The notes under the pieces were generated by a model. It saw nothing but the letters and a program-made list of their open reading frames with translations, made no database searches and was not told where the DNA came from. Of a stretch of 39,438 bases of DNA, positions 30,433-38,842 are shown piece by piece (position 1 is the first letter of the stretch; every line of letters begins with the position of its first letter). This DNA is from Candidatus Absconditabacterales bacterium (GTDB taxonomy: Bacteria > Patescibacteriota > Gracilibacteria > Absconditabacterales > Absconditicoccaceae). The position numbers were made by a program, and so were the translations under genes. The stretch lies in NCBI GenBank assembly GCA_937958645.1, contig CALGNI010000046.1, positions 1 through 39,438 of the forward strand, read 5' to 3'.

Positions 30433-31785
30433 TTACACCAAGACTGCTTGTTTCGTCATTCCTTCTTCACCAAATACTTCTTTGATATGCTGATTTCTTT
30501 CTTCATCGTATCAGAAGATCTTATTGGGATTGTCGGTTAGTTTTACGCATGCCATTCGCGACCCATCTGGTCTTTGTACTTCTTTTGGTTTGATAACGAC
30601 CGAGAACGATCAGAATGGTCCAAAGGGTTCAGTTTCTCTAGGTCGACTTCCTTTTGTATTATTGGATAAGCTCGTTCATATTCCAAACCCTTGAGATCCG
30701 AATTTTTCGCCAAACTCTGAGAAAGTATTGGTGCTAGATCTTGCGTTTTCTCCATCGCTAGGTATTGCTTTTTTTGTCATAGGATCTATTCAGTGTTTTT
30801 TTAGGAATTCTAGGTACTCTGGTAACGCTTCACTCGGATCCTTTGAATCAATTCTTGTTCAAGTGTGTGTATTGATGATATCTTCAGGACAATGATCAAA
30901 GTAGAATTTCGATCCATAAGTATCTGGTAATAAGGTTGCAAAGTCAGGGAAGTGTTTCGCTCGTTGTCTATCAACTTCATACATTTGATTGATGATATCT
31001 TGTGGATTATCATGGAGTGCTACAGGGATCATGCGTAATTCATGAGCATTAGTTCCAAGTGGATTGATTCATTTTTCTTTTCAAAACAGTACGTTACTTG
31101 TTCAGATGCATTGCTCAGGGAGTTCGGCTTTTAGGATATCAAAGATCATTCTATGATAGTCGGTGCTCATCGCTCTTCTGGTTCCAAATTCCATGAATTT
31201 TAGATCAGGTTGAGTTTTGAATTGAGCTATATCATCATAGAGTCTCTGCTTTGTTTCATTGATGATGCTGGTAAATTCTTCATTGCTAAGGTTTGCTTTT
31301 TTGATGTAATGGTACATGTAGCTGCTATTGATGATTTTTAATCCGTAGATTTCTCGCATCATTGAGCTTGGTCGTGGTCATTCGAAGCTGAGGGTATAGT
31401 TATTGGTTTCATCAATTCATATGGTGTAGTCAGGGAGTTTCATGGTTTTTAGGTATTCTAGCGTTTCTTCCTTGAGTAATTGTTCTCAGTTGGATTTTTT
31501 GAGTGCCCTGAGATAAGAAATATCTTCTTCAGATGCTCATGGCATATTTTTTGTCATTTCTAGTTGTTGTTTGAGTGCTTCCAGTGGAATAACATCAGCT
31601 GTTCTGATTCCTTGAGTTCTGATCTTCATTTCTCGATTTACGTTCAGATCTTTGTATTGTTCATTGGCTAAGATGAAGTCCATCATGTATAGTTTGTAAG
31701 CGTCGGTATTGAGAAGTGTTGTTATTTCAGCTTCACCTCTTGCTTGTGCAAAGAATTGTTCTGGAGAGTATTGAGGAGTATTCAT
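30433..31785 (-). CDS. pncB: Nicotinate phosphoribosyltransferase
   Basis: A 450-aa protein, typical for PncB, which joins nicotinate and PRPP to make nicotinate mononucleotide. Seen: the N-terminal LLNTDAYKLYMMDF (usual ALLTDLYxLTM), EFGTRRAMSTDYHR with the catalytic-site residues of the GTRR motif, and the C-terminal phosphate-binding GFGIGTSLSNNT with KLTDNPNKIFG. The frame reaches the TAA only with UGA as Gly. MNTPQY is taken as the start; an in-frame ATG 30 bp upstream would add ten residues and overlap the TGTA box. The gene lies 179 bp downstream of pncA, with a TGTA-N5-TACA box between. Confidence 0.95.
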
Positions 31786-31801
31786 GATGTTGCATTGATG
31801 G

Positions 31802-31819
31802 TGTAAAATATACAATAAG
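31802..31819 (-). promoter_or_regulatory. TGTA-N5-TACA box upstream of pncB
   Basis: TGTA-AAATA-TACA-ATAAG, 17 bp upstream of the pncB ATG. The same 18 bp occur upstream of pncA. It may be an operator for an NAD-responsive regulator or part of a shared promoter. Confidence 0.5.
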
Positions 31820-31964
31820 ATGCAGGTAAAAAATATATAACCAAGACTGATTTTTTATACTTTTTACCTAACTTTCTTCAGATCTATAGATTTAAGTTTG
31901 CGCAATAATGTGCCTGTGCCAAAAAGCGTATCTGATTGGCACGCTATTGTATTTGTCACAATAA

Positions 31965-32570
31965 CTAAACGGCAATTTTCTTTAGATTCTCAAGAACTTC
32001 TGATGAGTGTTTAAAAACAATTCATGCTGCTTTCATTTCATCAATCTTGGCTTCTCATTGTTCTTCATCTACAGCTTTAACTGCATCTGATACTACTGTT
32101 ACTTCATATCATAGTTTTCTCGCATCCAATGCTGTTGCTGATACGCAATAGTCCGTAGCGACTCATGTGATCAGTAATGATGTAACTCCGTATTCTTTGA
32201 GAGCAGCGTTTAGTGCTCCTGTAGCGAAACCGCTATATTCTTCTTTGTTTTTGTTCATTCACTTGTGAATTACTTTATCTACTGAATGATTTATGCTTCG
32301 ATGTAATTCTGATCACCGTTTTCATGCTAGGCAGTGATCTGGTCGAGACCCATCTTCGTATCTAGGTTCTTCTCATTTACTTGAAGCAAATGACAGGTGA
32401 TTACGAGGATGCCAATCTTTTGTCGCTAGGTTCTTTATTGCATTTTTTTTGCATTCATCGATTATTTGACGAATGATTCATCACAGTTCTTCTGCGGTTA
32501 CACTGAGAGCACCGTTTTCTGCTACGAAATCATTTTGAAAATCCACGGCAATATGAGCAATATTATTCAT
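31965..32570 (-). CDS. pncA: Nicotinamidase
   Basis: A 201-aa cysteine hydrolase that turns nicotinamide into nicotinate. The catalytic triad is visible: D10 (in VDFQNDF), K103 (HKGMN) and C142 (VATDYCVSATALDA). The metal-binding part DWHPRNHLSF is at 52-61. The length matches bacterial PncA. It heads the left block of the NAD genes, followed by pncB, nadE and nadK. A TGTA-N5-TACA box lies 15 bp upstream of the ATG. The product feeds PncB directly. Confidence 0.95.
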
Positions 32571-32584
32571 TTTATAATAGTTAG

Positions 32585-32603
32585 TTGTAAAATATACAAT
32601 AAG
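32585..32603 (-). promoter_or_regulatory. TTGTA-N5-TACAA box upstream of pncA
   Basis: TTGTA-AAATA-TACAA-TAAG, a perfect 5-bp inverted repeat 15 bp upstream of the pncA ATG. It is identical over 18 bp to the pncB box and similar to those at 32771 and 38528. Confidence 0.55.
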
Positions 32604-32637
32604 TAGCGTGTAAAAAAATAATAGCAGATAGTTGACC

Positions 32638-32736
32638 TTAGAATTGGTATGGGGTGTTCGTAGTCATAGTTTCTGTGATAGAATGCATCCCATATAGCAT
32701 AGATATTTCGTAAGCCGATCTATCTATTAATCGCAT
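32638..32736 (-). CDS. Possible 32-codon leader ORF
   Basis: ATG to TAA gives a 32-aa peptide beginning MRLIDRSAYEISMLYGMHSI. It starts 35 bp downstream of the TTGTA box at 32771 and ends 35 bp before the pncA box. No ribosome binding site or known family is seen. It could be a leader peptide or a chance frame in the 450-bp gap (32571-33021), which otherwise holds the box, a terminator and inverted repeat copy A. Confidence 0.2.
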   Translation of the reverse strand: MRLIDRSAYEISMLYGMHSITETMTTNTPYQF

Positions 32737-32770
32737 ACTAGTATTTTTTTTTGAAATTGCAAGAGGTAAT

Positions 32771-32789
32771 TTGTATTTTGTACAATAAG
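32771..32789 (-). promoter_or_regulatory. TTGTA-N5-TACAA box in the pncA upstream gap
   Basis: TTGTA-TTTTG-TACAA-TAAG: perfect half-sites with a different spacer from the pncA and pncB boxes. This argues for selection on the arms and not simple duplication. It is 200 bp upstream of pncA. Confidence 0.45.
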
Positions 32790-32803
32790 CATCGTGATTC
32801 TTA

Positions 32804-32838
32804 TAAAAAACTTGGTAGAGTATTTCTGCCAAGTTTTT
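32804..32838. terminator. Bidirectional terminator hairpin at the left edge of the inverted repeat
   Basis: AACTTGGTAGA pairs with TCTGCCAAGTT (one T-G wobble, 5-nt loop), with an A-run on one side and a T-run on the other, so it can act in both directions. It should end transcripts coming from the HD hydrolase gene. It directly abuts inverted repeat copy A. Confidence 0.75.
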
Positions 32839-33017
32839 AGTATATAGGAAATTTTAAGTTGGTAGGTGAGATCAGTATTATGAATGATGTTTACTGAAGA
32901 ATACTTATTCTGCATACATATAAATATTCAATTTGCTATTCACTAAAATCTTGTGCTCTTGTTGAATTCCTTGTTTTCAGTAAGTATCAAAATCACAAAG
33001 TGACTATTTTATTACCA
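32839..33017 (+). repeat. Inverted repeat copy A, left edge of the salvage cassette
   Basis: About 180 bp that match the reverse complement of 38566-38744 with perhaps two thirds identity and one or a few gaps. The outer 14 bp, AGTATATAGGAAAT, are identical. Further shared blocks are CAGTATT, CATACATATAAATA, TTTGCT, TTTCAGTA and AAAATCAC-n3-GTGACTA-n-TTTATT. It ends at the 3' end of the HD hydrolase gene. Its AAAATCAC...GTGACTA block can fold into a small hairpin. Confidence 0.75.
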
Positions 33018-33021
33018 TTTT

Positions 33022-33933
33022 CTAAGCAGCCAAAACCGCAAGAACCTCATTTTTTCTAGATGCTATCATGGTTTTGTGATCAGTTTCAAGGACTTTTTTG
33101 ATTTCATCTGAAGATGTTTTTTGCTGTAATTTGCGCCAAGCTGTATTCAGGGATAGTATTAGAGCTTCTTTCTCTTCTTTCATTCACTTGTTTTCTAGTA
33201 TCGGTAAGAGATACTTTTCTTTCTCTGATATTGTCTTTCTGATCTTACGAGCTTCTAGTGTATGACATGATCATAAGTTGTGTATACTATCTCATGTTTT
33301 GACTCTAACATCTCATTCTTGTGCTTCAGCTAGGGTAGCAAAGTACTTTTTTCCTCTAAATAATCCTAGTTCTTTTTTATATTTTTGAAGAAAGTTTTGT
33401 TTTTCGATATCATTCAAGTTTTCAAATTCTTCTTTAGTGATGATGGGGAAGTTGATTTTTTCTTCTCAAGTTATCTGAGATATTTTCTCTTCAATAGTTT
33501 CTGGAAGATAGTCTTCTAGATCAAATTTAGTTAAGTTTGATATTCTCTGTTTCAACATTTTTCATCGTTTGTTTGGACCAAAGATGAACTCTATCTTATC
33601 CAGTGCTTGTGTATAGCTTAGTTCTCTATGATCTTCAACGAAATCATGACCCAATCAAACAATCACATCTCGAATTGTAGAGTTTTCGAATCAGCTGGTA
33701 ATATACGCTACTGGTATAACATGACCGGTGAAGTAACCTTCTCAGGTAAGTCTCGTCTGATCACGGTGTCATTCTTTTGTTGCTAGGTAAAATTCTCTGA
33801 TCTTGTTGATGAGTTCTCTGCTTTCTCTTGGATCTTCATATCACAGATCTGCTCCAAATTTCTCCTGCAAAGCGCTAACAAATCTTACATCTCATGTTTC
33901 CTGATGTTCCACTTTTTTTAGTGTATCAACCAT
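33022..33933 (-). CDS. RelA/SpoT-type HD hydrolase (MESH1-like)
   Basis: A 303-aa protein whose N-terminal half matches the metal-dependent hydrolase domain of RelA/SpoT and the small hydrolase MESH1. GHRDQTRLTGEGYFTGHVIP at 55-74 corresponds to the family AHxGQxRKxGxPYxxHP. VIVGLGHDFVEDH at 90-102 corresponds to LLHDVVEDT, with H96, D97, E100 and D101. VKTGDSIHNL corresponds to KLADRLHNM. There is no synthetase, TGS or ACT domain. The last 120 residues are helical and unassigned. It would remove pyrophosphate from (p)ppGpp. Animal MESH1 is also known to dephosphorylate NADPH, which would fit an NAD locus, but that is inference. The gene sits just inside inverted repeat A. Confidence 0.75.
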
Positions 33934-34099
33934 GATGTGAAAAAGAAGATAAAATTGACCTGTAACGTACCGTTGTAAAACTCATTTTGTACCTAATCTC
34001 TTGACTTTTTAGTTTGTTCAGTTAACAGTAGTTACATGCTTGTGTCAGAAAAAGTAGGGTAGTGTTGTCGAGTAGTTCGACGATGTTTTTTGATAAAAG

Positions 34100-34126
34100 A
34101 AAACCCAATAAAAATTATTGGGTTTT
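34100..34126 (-). terminator. Terminator behind the ADP-ribosylglycohydrolase gene
   Basis: AAAACCCAATAA and TTATTGGGTTTT form a perfect 12-bp stem with a 3-nt loop, 16 bp after the stop codon at 34142, followed on the minus strand by CTTTT. It isolates this gene from the HD hydrolase gene further down. Confidence 0.8.
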
Positions 34127-34141
34127 ACTTCAAAAGATAAT

Positions 34142-35143
34142 TTACAGATTTTGCTCTACAGAAGTTTCCCTATGGAATTTTTCGTAGATCTTTGTTCCTA
34201 GTGTTTCCATTCTTTCTAGTCCTTCAGTTTGGTCTAGCATAAATTTAGGTAAGGAATCAAGGCCATAGGCACCAGAAGCTATTCCAGTGCACACAGCAGC
34301 TAGTGAATCTACGTCACCACCCATTCTAGCACTATATTTCAGTGCTTCAAATGCATTGTTTGCATGATGCAGTACATATACAACATTCAACGCTGTTTTG
34401 AAACAAGCACATGGCATTCCATAGATGTTGTCATCCCATGAAATATGAGGTAACGGCTGTTTTCCATGGAGAAATAAGTAATCAGAGTGAGTAAGCTCAT
34501 TCGGACTTGGCATTCTAAATATAGTAGAGACTTCTAATCTGATTGCAGGATCAATATCACTACTCAGTAGAGTTTTGATGAGATTTTCTTTTGGATTACC
34601 GTTGAGTAAGTGCCTTGCACACAGTACTGTTAGATAACTTCCAGCTCTTGCTAGTCGATGAGGATGAGTTGCGTTGGCATTTATATCCGAATATCTTTTT
34701 TGATCCTGTACAGGGGCAAATGCAATAGGTACAGCTCTCATGACTGGTGCGTTTCCTGGATCTTCACGTGAGGCTTGCTTTCTTCTGATCTCTTCAATTG
34801 TTTCCAGTCCAAGATACCATTTTTCTATAGAACCATGTCCATCTCTATGATGGCCCTTAGCTTTTAGATCAGTTTCGTATTCATTTTTAAATTTCTCTAA
34901 CAAGAGTTCTTCAGTAAATTCTCTTTCATCTAATAACGCTTCAGTAACTCCTATACTGTGTTCTGTGTCATCGGAGTAGTAACCCGGCAGTATATTGTTT
35001 TTGCCTCCTTTCCATACATTTACAAATTGATCGAAATGTACGTTTTCTAGTATCCAGGGCCTACTTTTAAATTCAATTCCAAGGCAGAAAGAGTCACCGA
35101 TAGGAATTCCTTTTTTTGTGTTAATGATCGTTGTTTCATTCAT
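34142..35143 (-). CDS. ADP-ribosylglycohydrolase-family protein, without UGA glycines
   Basis: A 333-aa protein of the ARH/DraG family, which removes ADP-ribose from proteins, nucleic acids or small molecules using two Mg ions. Motifs: IGDSFCLGIEF near residue 15, the metal-binding YSDDTE at 56-61, GNAPVMRA in the middle, and the C-terminal GGDVDSLAAVCTGIASGAYG at 275-294, where D277 and D279 complete the metal site. All of its roughly 23 glycines use GGN and none use UGA, although most neighbours use UGA for a large share. The gene therefore reads correctly in either code and looks recently acquired. It has its own leader (35144-35217) and its own terminator at 34100-34126. Confidence 0.92.
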   Translation of the reverse strand: MNETTIINTKKGIPIGDSFCLGIEFKSRPWILENVHFDQFVNVWKGGKNNILPGYYSDDTEHSIGVTEALLDEREFTEELLLEKFKNEYETDLKAKGHHRDGHGSIEKWYLGLETIEEIRRKQASREDPGNAPVMRAVPIAFAPVQDQKRYSDINANATHPHRLARAGSYLTVLCARHLLNGNPKENLIKTLLSSDIDPAIRLEVSTIFRMPSPNELTHSDYLFLHGKQPLPHISWDDNIYGMPCACFKTALNVVYVLHHANNAFEALKYSARMGGDVDSLAAVCTGIASGAYGLDSLPKFMLDQTEGLERMETLGTKIYEKFHRETSVEQNL

Positions 35144-35217
35144 ATTATTTATGTTTTTAATTTACTTATTAATATATATGTCAATATAGTATTCAAGTGC
35201 TTAACGATATGTACGTT

Positions 35218-35958
35218 TTATATCACATTCAATAGTTCATCTGGCAAGTCAACCTTATTTACCCTTCATGCATCTAGATCCTTATCCAAAGCAATAGCTG
35301 TAAGTAAATCATAAGGATGCGAAAGAATAGATGAATCTTTGTAAATCTCGGTATACTTCGATGGATTCATTTTCTTGAATCTCTCTTTTCGATACAGAGC
35401 TTCTTGATACAGGTGATGTTGAGCTGCTCATAGTTTGCTGAAATCGTGAAAGCTAGACTCGCTTATTCCATACTGATAGCTCAAGTCTTTATCTACCCAA
35501 CTATGGGGAATATCTTGATTGAAGATGTGATTTGCTGCTTCCATGTCATTTTTATAATTGTAGCAAGCATCACTAGGTGTTCAGTCACTAAAAACGGTTC
35601 CTTGTGAATATATCTTCGTAGGAGGATGTGTAGTAGCGTTTATGAAACTTGAAATATCAGTCATAGGTCCAAGCGATAGTATCTCGTATTCACTTGGCAG
35701 CAAATCTATAATGGGCTGTAGTAAGGATGTATCAATCTTTTTATCAGCAGATTCACTACCTGAGACAATCAGAGGTTTTTCATTCACCTCTAGTACATCC
35801 AACAATTCATGAAGTGTTTTTAACTTTTCTTCTGGTGGACCTCGAGTGACGATACCAAGTATTTCATGTTCTGTTTTGGTAAGGAGGTAGGTGAGTGCTA
35901 GACTATCGTCAATATCATCACCTATATCGGTAAAGATTATGATGTTCTTGTTTTTCAT
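35218..35958 (-). CDS. Inosine/uridine-type nucleoside hydrolase
   Basis: A 246-aa protein of the nucleoside hydrolase family. The N-terminal DIGDDIDDSLAL at 11-22 matches the Ca-binding DxDxxxDDxxA cluster (D14, D15, D17, D18). Further matches are GIVTRGPPEEK (usually TVxGN) and LSLGPMTDISSFI (usually LGPLTNxA). It is shorter than usual (about 310 aa) and lacks a clear C-terminal HD motif, so specificity is uncertain. It would split ribonucleosides into base and ribose; the free base could feed APRT. Its start is 2 bp after the Prs stop, so the two are coupled. Confidence 0.8.
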
Positions 35959-35960
35959 GG

Positions 35961-37043
35961 TTATGCTGCTTGAGCTAAAAATTCTCCCGCTCCATTTCTA
36001 TCTACTCACGTACCTTGTAGCAATGATGCGATCGTGTTCGCGTACAGTGTATAAGTAGGAAGTACGGTTATCCAATCTGGTAGATTTTTTCTGGTGATAG
36101 AATCTGAGACGATAATTTCTGAGACGATGCCTTTCTCTATATATTCTTTGAGTTTCGGTACGGCAGATGCATTAAACATCCCGTGAGATGCTACTATTCT
36201 AATAGATCTTGGTCAATAAGCGTGAATTTTATCGATGACTTGGCAAATTGTTCCACCAGTATCGATCATATCATCATAGATGATAATATCTTTATCTTTG
36301 ATCTTGGCGAATCATGGAATGATCATTACTTCTTTTACACTATTTGGTATTGTTTTATCCCTATTTTTGTCTGCTGCGTAGTTATTTAATCATTGATCAT
36401 TTGCGCTCTCTTTGATTTTTGTTGTACCTCCTAGATCAGTGGATCCGATTTCGACGTTACTTTTATCTAAGTCTCTCATTGCATATTCCATGAGTCGTCG
36501 ATACTCAAGGTTAGTTTTCTTCAGACGTGAATCATTTCCCATTCAAAGGATGGCTGGATTATGGATATCTAAGGTAATAAGGTTTTTTGTAAATCCATCG
36601 CTTGCATCTCTCATCACTTTCTTTGCCATGGTGGGTACTTTTTTTGATTTTTTCTTAGATCAGACATTTTGATTTTTATCTGATCTTGCGTAAGGAAAGC
36701 TAGGATAGATAATATTCACTGATTCAGCCCTATTGTCTTTTGCAGTTTCGATGATATGTTGATAGAACATATATTTACTGTTTAGATCAGCGCCCTTATA
36801 ATCACTAAAACAATCTGCATATACCCATACTTGTTTCCCACTTACCAGGTCTTTAAATTCTTCTTCTTTAAATTCCGTATTCCACGATGTGTCAGCAAAC
36901 TTCTCATAAGGCATCGTGTATGTTTGAACGTCTATATCTAGTAGTCAGACTAGATCTTTTTTGACAGCATTGGCTTTATCGATAGTATCTGGTGCTGCTA
37001 CAAGGAGAATGTCTTGTGAGTGGAGGAGTGAATTCATGAGCAT
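35961..37043 (-). CDS. prs: Ribose-phosphate pyrophosphokinase
   Basis: A 360-aa PRPP synthase, which makes PRPP from ribose 5-phosphate and ATP. FPYARSDKNQN matches the catalytic FPYxRQDRK region, LDIHNPAILG follows, and the PRPP-binding loop IYDDMIDTGGTICQV is at about residue 256. It is longer than the usual 310-320 aa; extra residues lie in the N-terminal half around the charged KSKK insert. Two start codons six bases apart are possible (37043, 37037). PRPP made here is the co-substrate of both pncB and the APRT-type gene upstream. The nucleoside hydrolase is coupled downstream, with a 2-bp gap. Confidence 0.92.
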
Positions 37044-37062
37044 AAATAAGTAAGATAAAAGA

Positions 37063-37488
37063 TTATTTAGCTGAGAATTTGAAGTATGCGTCGAAATTTT
37101 CGTCATAGCACGGTTTATCATATGTTACTTTCCATCATGTTAGTCTAAAGACTCTTTCCATTGTATCCAACCGTGTATACTCAAACTTTTTTCAAGGATG
37201 TTGTTTTCTTCGAGCTGCAGTGATTACTTTTTGTTTGATGGTGCAATAGTTTCCATTTGAGGTATTTAAGAGTATATTGTTTGTTATCTCTACCAATGCT
37301 CAGACTTCTTCGCTTACATTCTGTGTGTTTTTTAGTTCATTTGGACTTAGTGCTTTTGATGTGCTAATAGATGCTACTTCTTCATCAAATATAGCCGTTA
37401 ACTGATCTTTAATGTCTTGTAGTTTTGCTTTTGTTTCAGGATTCTTATCTGCGCTATATGCTTCTAGTTTCTTAATGAGATCATTCAT
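37063..37488 (-). CDS. Conserved-looking protein of unknown function in the salvage cassette
   Basis: A 141-aa protein that needs UGA as Gly. The N-terminal half is an acidic helical segment (MNDLIKKLEAYSADKNPETK and on, with DQLTAIFDEEV). The C-terminal half looks like a compact basic-aromatic domain: AARRKQHPGKKFEY, then ERVFRLTGWKVTYDKPCYDENFDA in two parts. I do not recognise a family. It starts 30 bp after the MazG/APRT fusion stop and ends 19 bp before prs, so it is transcribed with nucleotide-salvage genes. That suggests a related role but does not prove it. Confidence 0.6.
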
Positions 37489-37518
37489 GAGAATAATAAG
37501 AAGGATAAAGAGGCGGAC

Positions 37519-38487
37519 TTAGAATTTTACCATGCTTTTCACGCGTGATGAAAGCTTTTCACGTCATTGTAATCCCAACAATTCCATGAGGAAGTAGTAT
37601 CATTCAACAATTCCTCAAGCTGCTTCGATATTTTTTCAGGCAGCACCAGCCGTTCCAGATGTTGCAAGAGCATCATCAATAATTGCAACCTTTTGTCAGG
37701 GTTTAATTGCATTTTTTTGCAAACACAGAGTATCAATTCAATATTCTTTTTCATAATCTGTGCTAATTAGCTCTCATGGTAATTTCCCAGGTTTTCTCAT
37801 CATCACGAACGGCTTTCCTGTGTCTGTTGCTATATTTCTCCAAAGAAATCCTCTAGCATCAAGTCATACAATCACATCAGCATCCCTAGTTCGGAATTTA
37901 AATTGTTTGTCGATATAGTCTGCGTATTCTGGATTTGCAAGCAATGGGCTGATATCCTTGAAGTCAACTCACTTGAAATCATATGATGTGATGATGTCTT
38001 TTAGGTCAATCTGTGGCTTATAGGTTGCCATTCTTTGTGTTATCTTTCCTAGACTATGTTCTACAAGTGATGCAACCGTTACGCTGGGGTCGATCTGATT
38101 TACTTGATTCAATATTCAAGCTACACAGTCTCTTGTCTTTTCTAAGACCTCTTCCTTGGTGATTGATTTTGTGTTCCTTGTATAAATACCGCGGTAGGTC
38201 TGAAGTGCATCATTTAATCTAGCATAGCTAATTGTTGTATTTACAATATCTTTTGAGGAAAAAAAATCTTTTTCCTCTGGAACTTCTCAAATTACTCTGA
38301 ATGTAGCAATCAGTGTGTTGGTCACGGCATCAGCTGCTTCATCTACAATGTGATCAATATCAGATCACAAGAGTGCTTCTTGAAATTCTCCGTTTTCCTG
38401 AGTTGCTTTGTGCATTGATGCATCAGTATCAATAAACGCTGCATCTTCTAGATCAACTAATTGCTTGAGTGTTGAGGTATAGTTCAT
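37519..38487 (-). CDS. MazG-like pyrophosphohydrolase / adenine phosphoribosyltransferase fusion
   Basis: A 322-aa protein with two parts. The N-terminal part (about 1-120) resembles a MazG/HisE-type all-helical NTP pyrophosphohydrolase: FQEALLGSDIDHIVDEAADAV matches the ExxE...EExxD metal-binding pattern. The C-terminal part (about 150-322) is a purine phosphoribosyltransferase of APRT type: VIVGLDARGFLW, PFVMMRKPGKLPGE, then EYGIDTLCLQ, and the PRPP loop IIDDALATSGTAGAA near residue 270. It would convert adenine and PRPP to AMP, while the N-terminal part would remove pyrophosphate from a nucleotide. It is the first gene of the cassette operon. A TGTA-type box lies 41 bp upstream. Confidence 0.8.
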
Positions 38488-38527
38488 GAGAAGACTGGTG
38501 AGGGATAAAAATGCCAACCAGGCTTAA

Positions 38528-38545
38528 TGTATATTAGACAATAAG
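38528..38545 (-). promoter_or_regulatory. TGTA-N5-GACA box upstream of the MazG/APRT fusion gene
   Basis: TGTA-TATTA-GACA-ATAAG, one half-site mismatch from the pncA and pncB boxes. It lies between inverted repeat copy B and the gene start (41 bp away). The surrounding 355-bp gap (38488-38842) otherwise holds copy B and a terminator. Confidence 0.45.
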
Positions 38546-38565
38546 TTATTAATTGCAAGAGATTT

Positions 38566-38744
38566 TTTGAATAAACTAGTCACTACGTGATTTTGAGATA
38601 TACTGAAATCTAGAAACTCAGTATGAGAACAAGAATTTAGGTATCAGCAAACTGACTATTTATATGTATGTAACAAAGCATCTCTTGAGTAATTGGCATT
38701 TGCAAATACTGGTCCAACTAACAACTTAGGATTTCCTATATACT
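38566..38744 (-). repeat. Inverted repeat copy B, right edge of the salvage cassette
   Basis: Reverse-complement partner of 32839-33017. The outer 14 bp are identical, and the inner part shares the same ordered blocks. Copy B is in minus orientation and copy A in plus, so the two point towards each other and bracket 5.5 kb of genes. The outer end abuts the terminator at 38748-38784, as copy A abuts its terminator. Confidence 0.75.
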
Positions 38745-38747
38745 TTT

Positions 38748-38784
38748 AAAAAAAAGTGAGATCAGGATTTTCCTGAATCTCACT
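38748..38784 (-). terminator. Rho-independent terminator of the last gene
   Basis: The minus strand reads AGTGAGATTCAGG, an AAAAT loop, CCTGATCTCACT and eight Ts. The stem is 12 bp with one bulge. It lies 59 bp after the stop of the gene at 38843-39235. Confidence 0.85.
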
Positions 38785-38842
38785 AGCGCTAATCATCGAT
38801 TAAGTATGTTTTTGATAGGATTTTCTACAGGGCTTTGAAGTT

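Noticed and set aside
32727-32915. 62-codon minus-strand open frame over the terminator at 32804-32838
   Set aside because: It reads through a bidirectional terminator hairpin and into repeat copy A, with no start signal or family match.
32880-33059. 59-codon plus-strand open frame inside inverted repeat copy A
   Set aside because: Copy B, its homologue, has a TAG in the matching frame, and the frame overlaps the HD hydrolase gene antisense. Shared residues reflect shared DNA, not a conserved protein.
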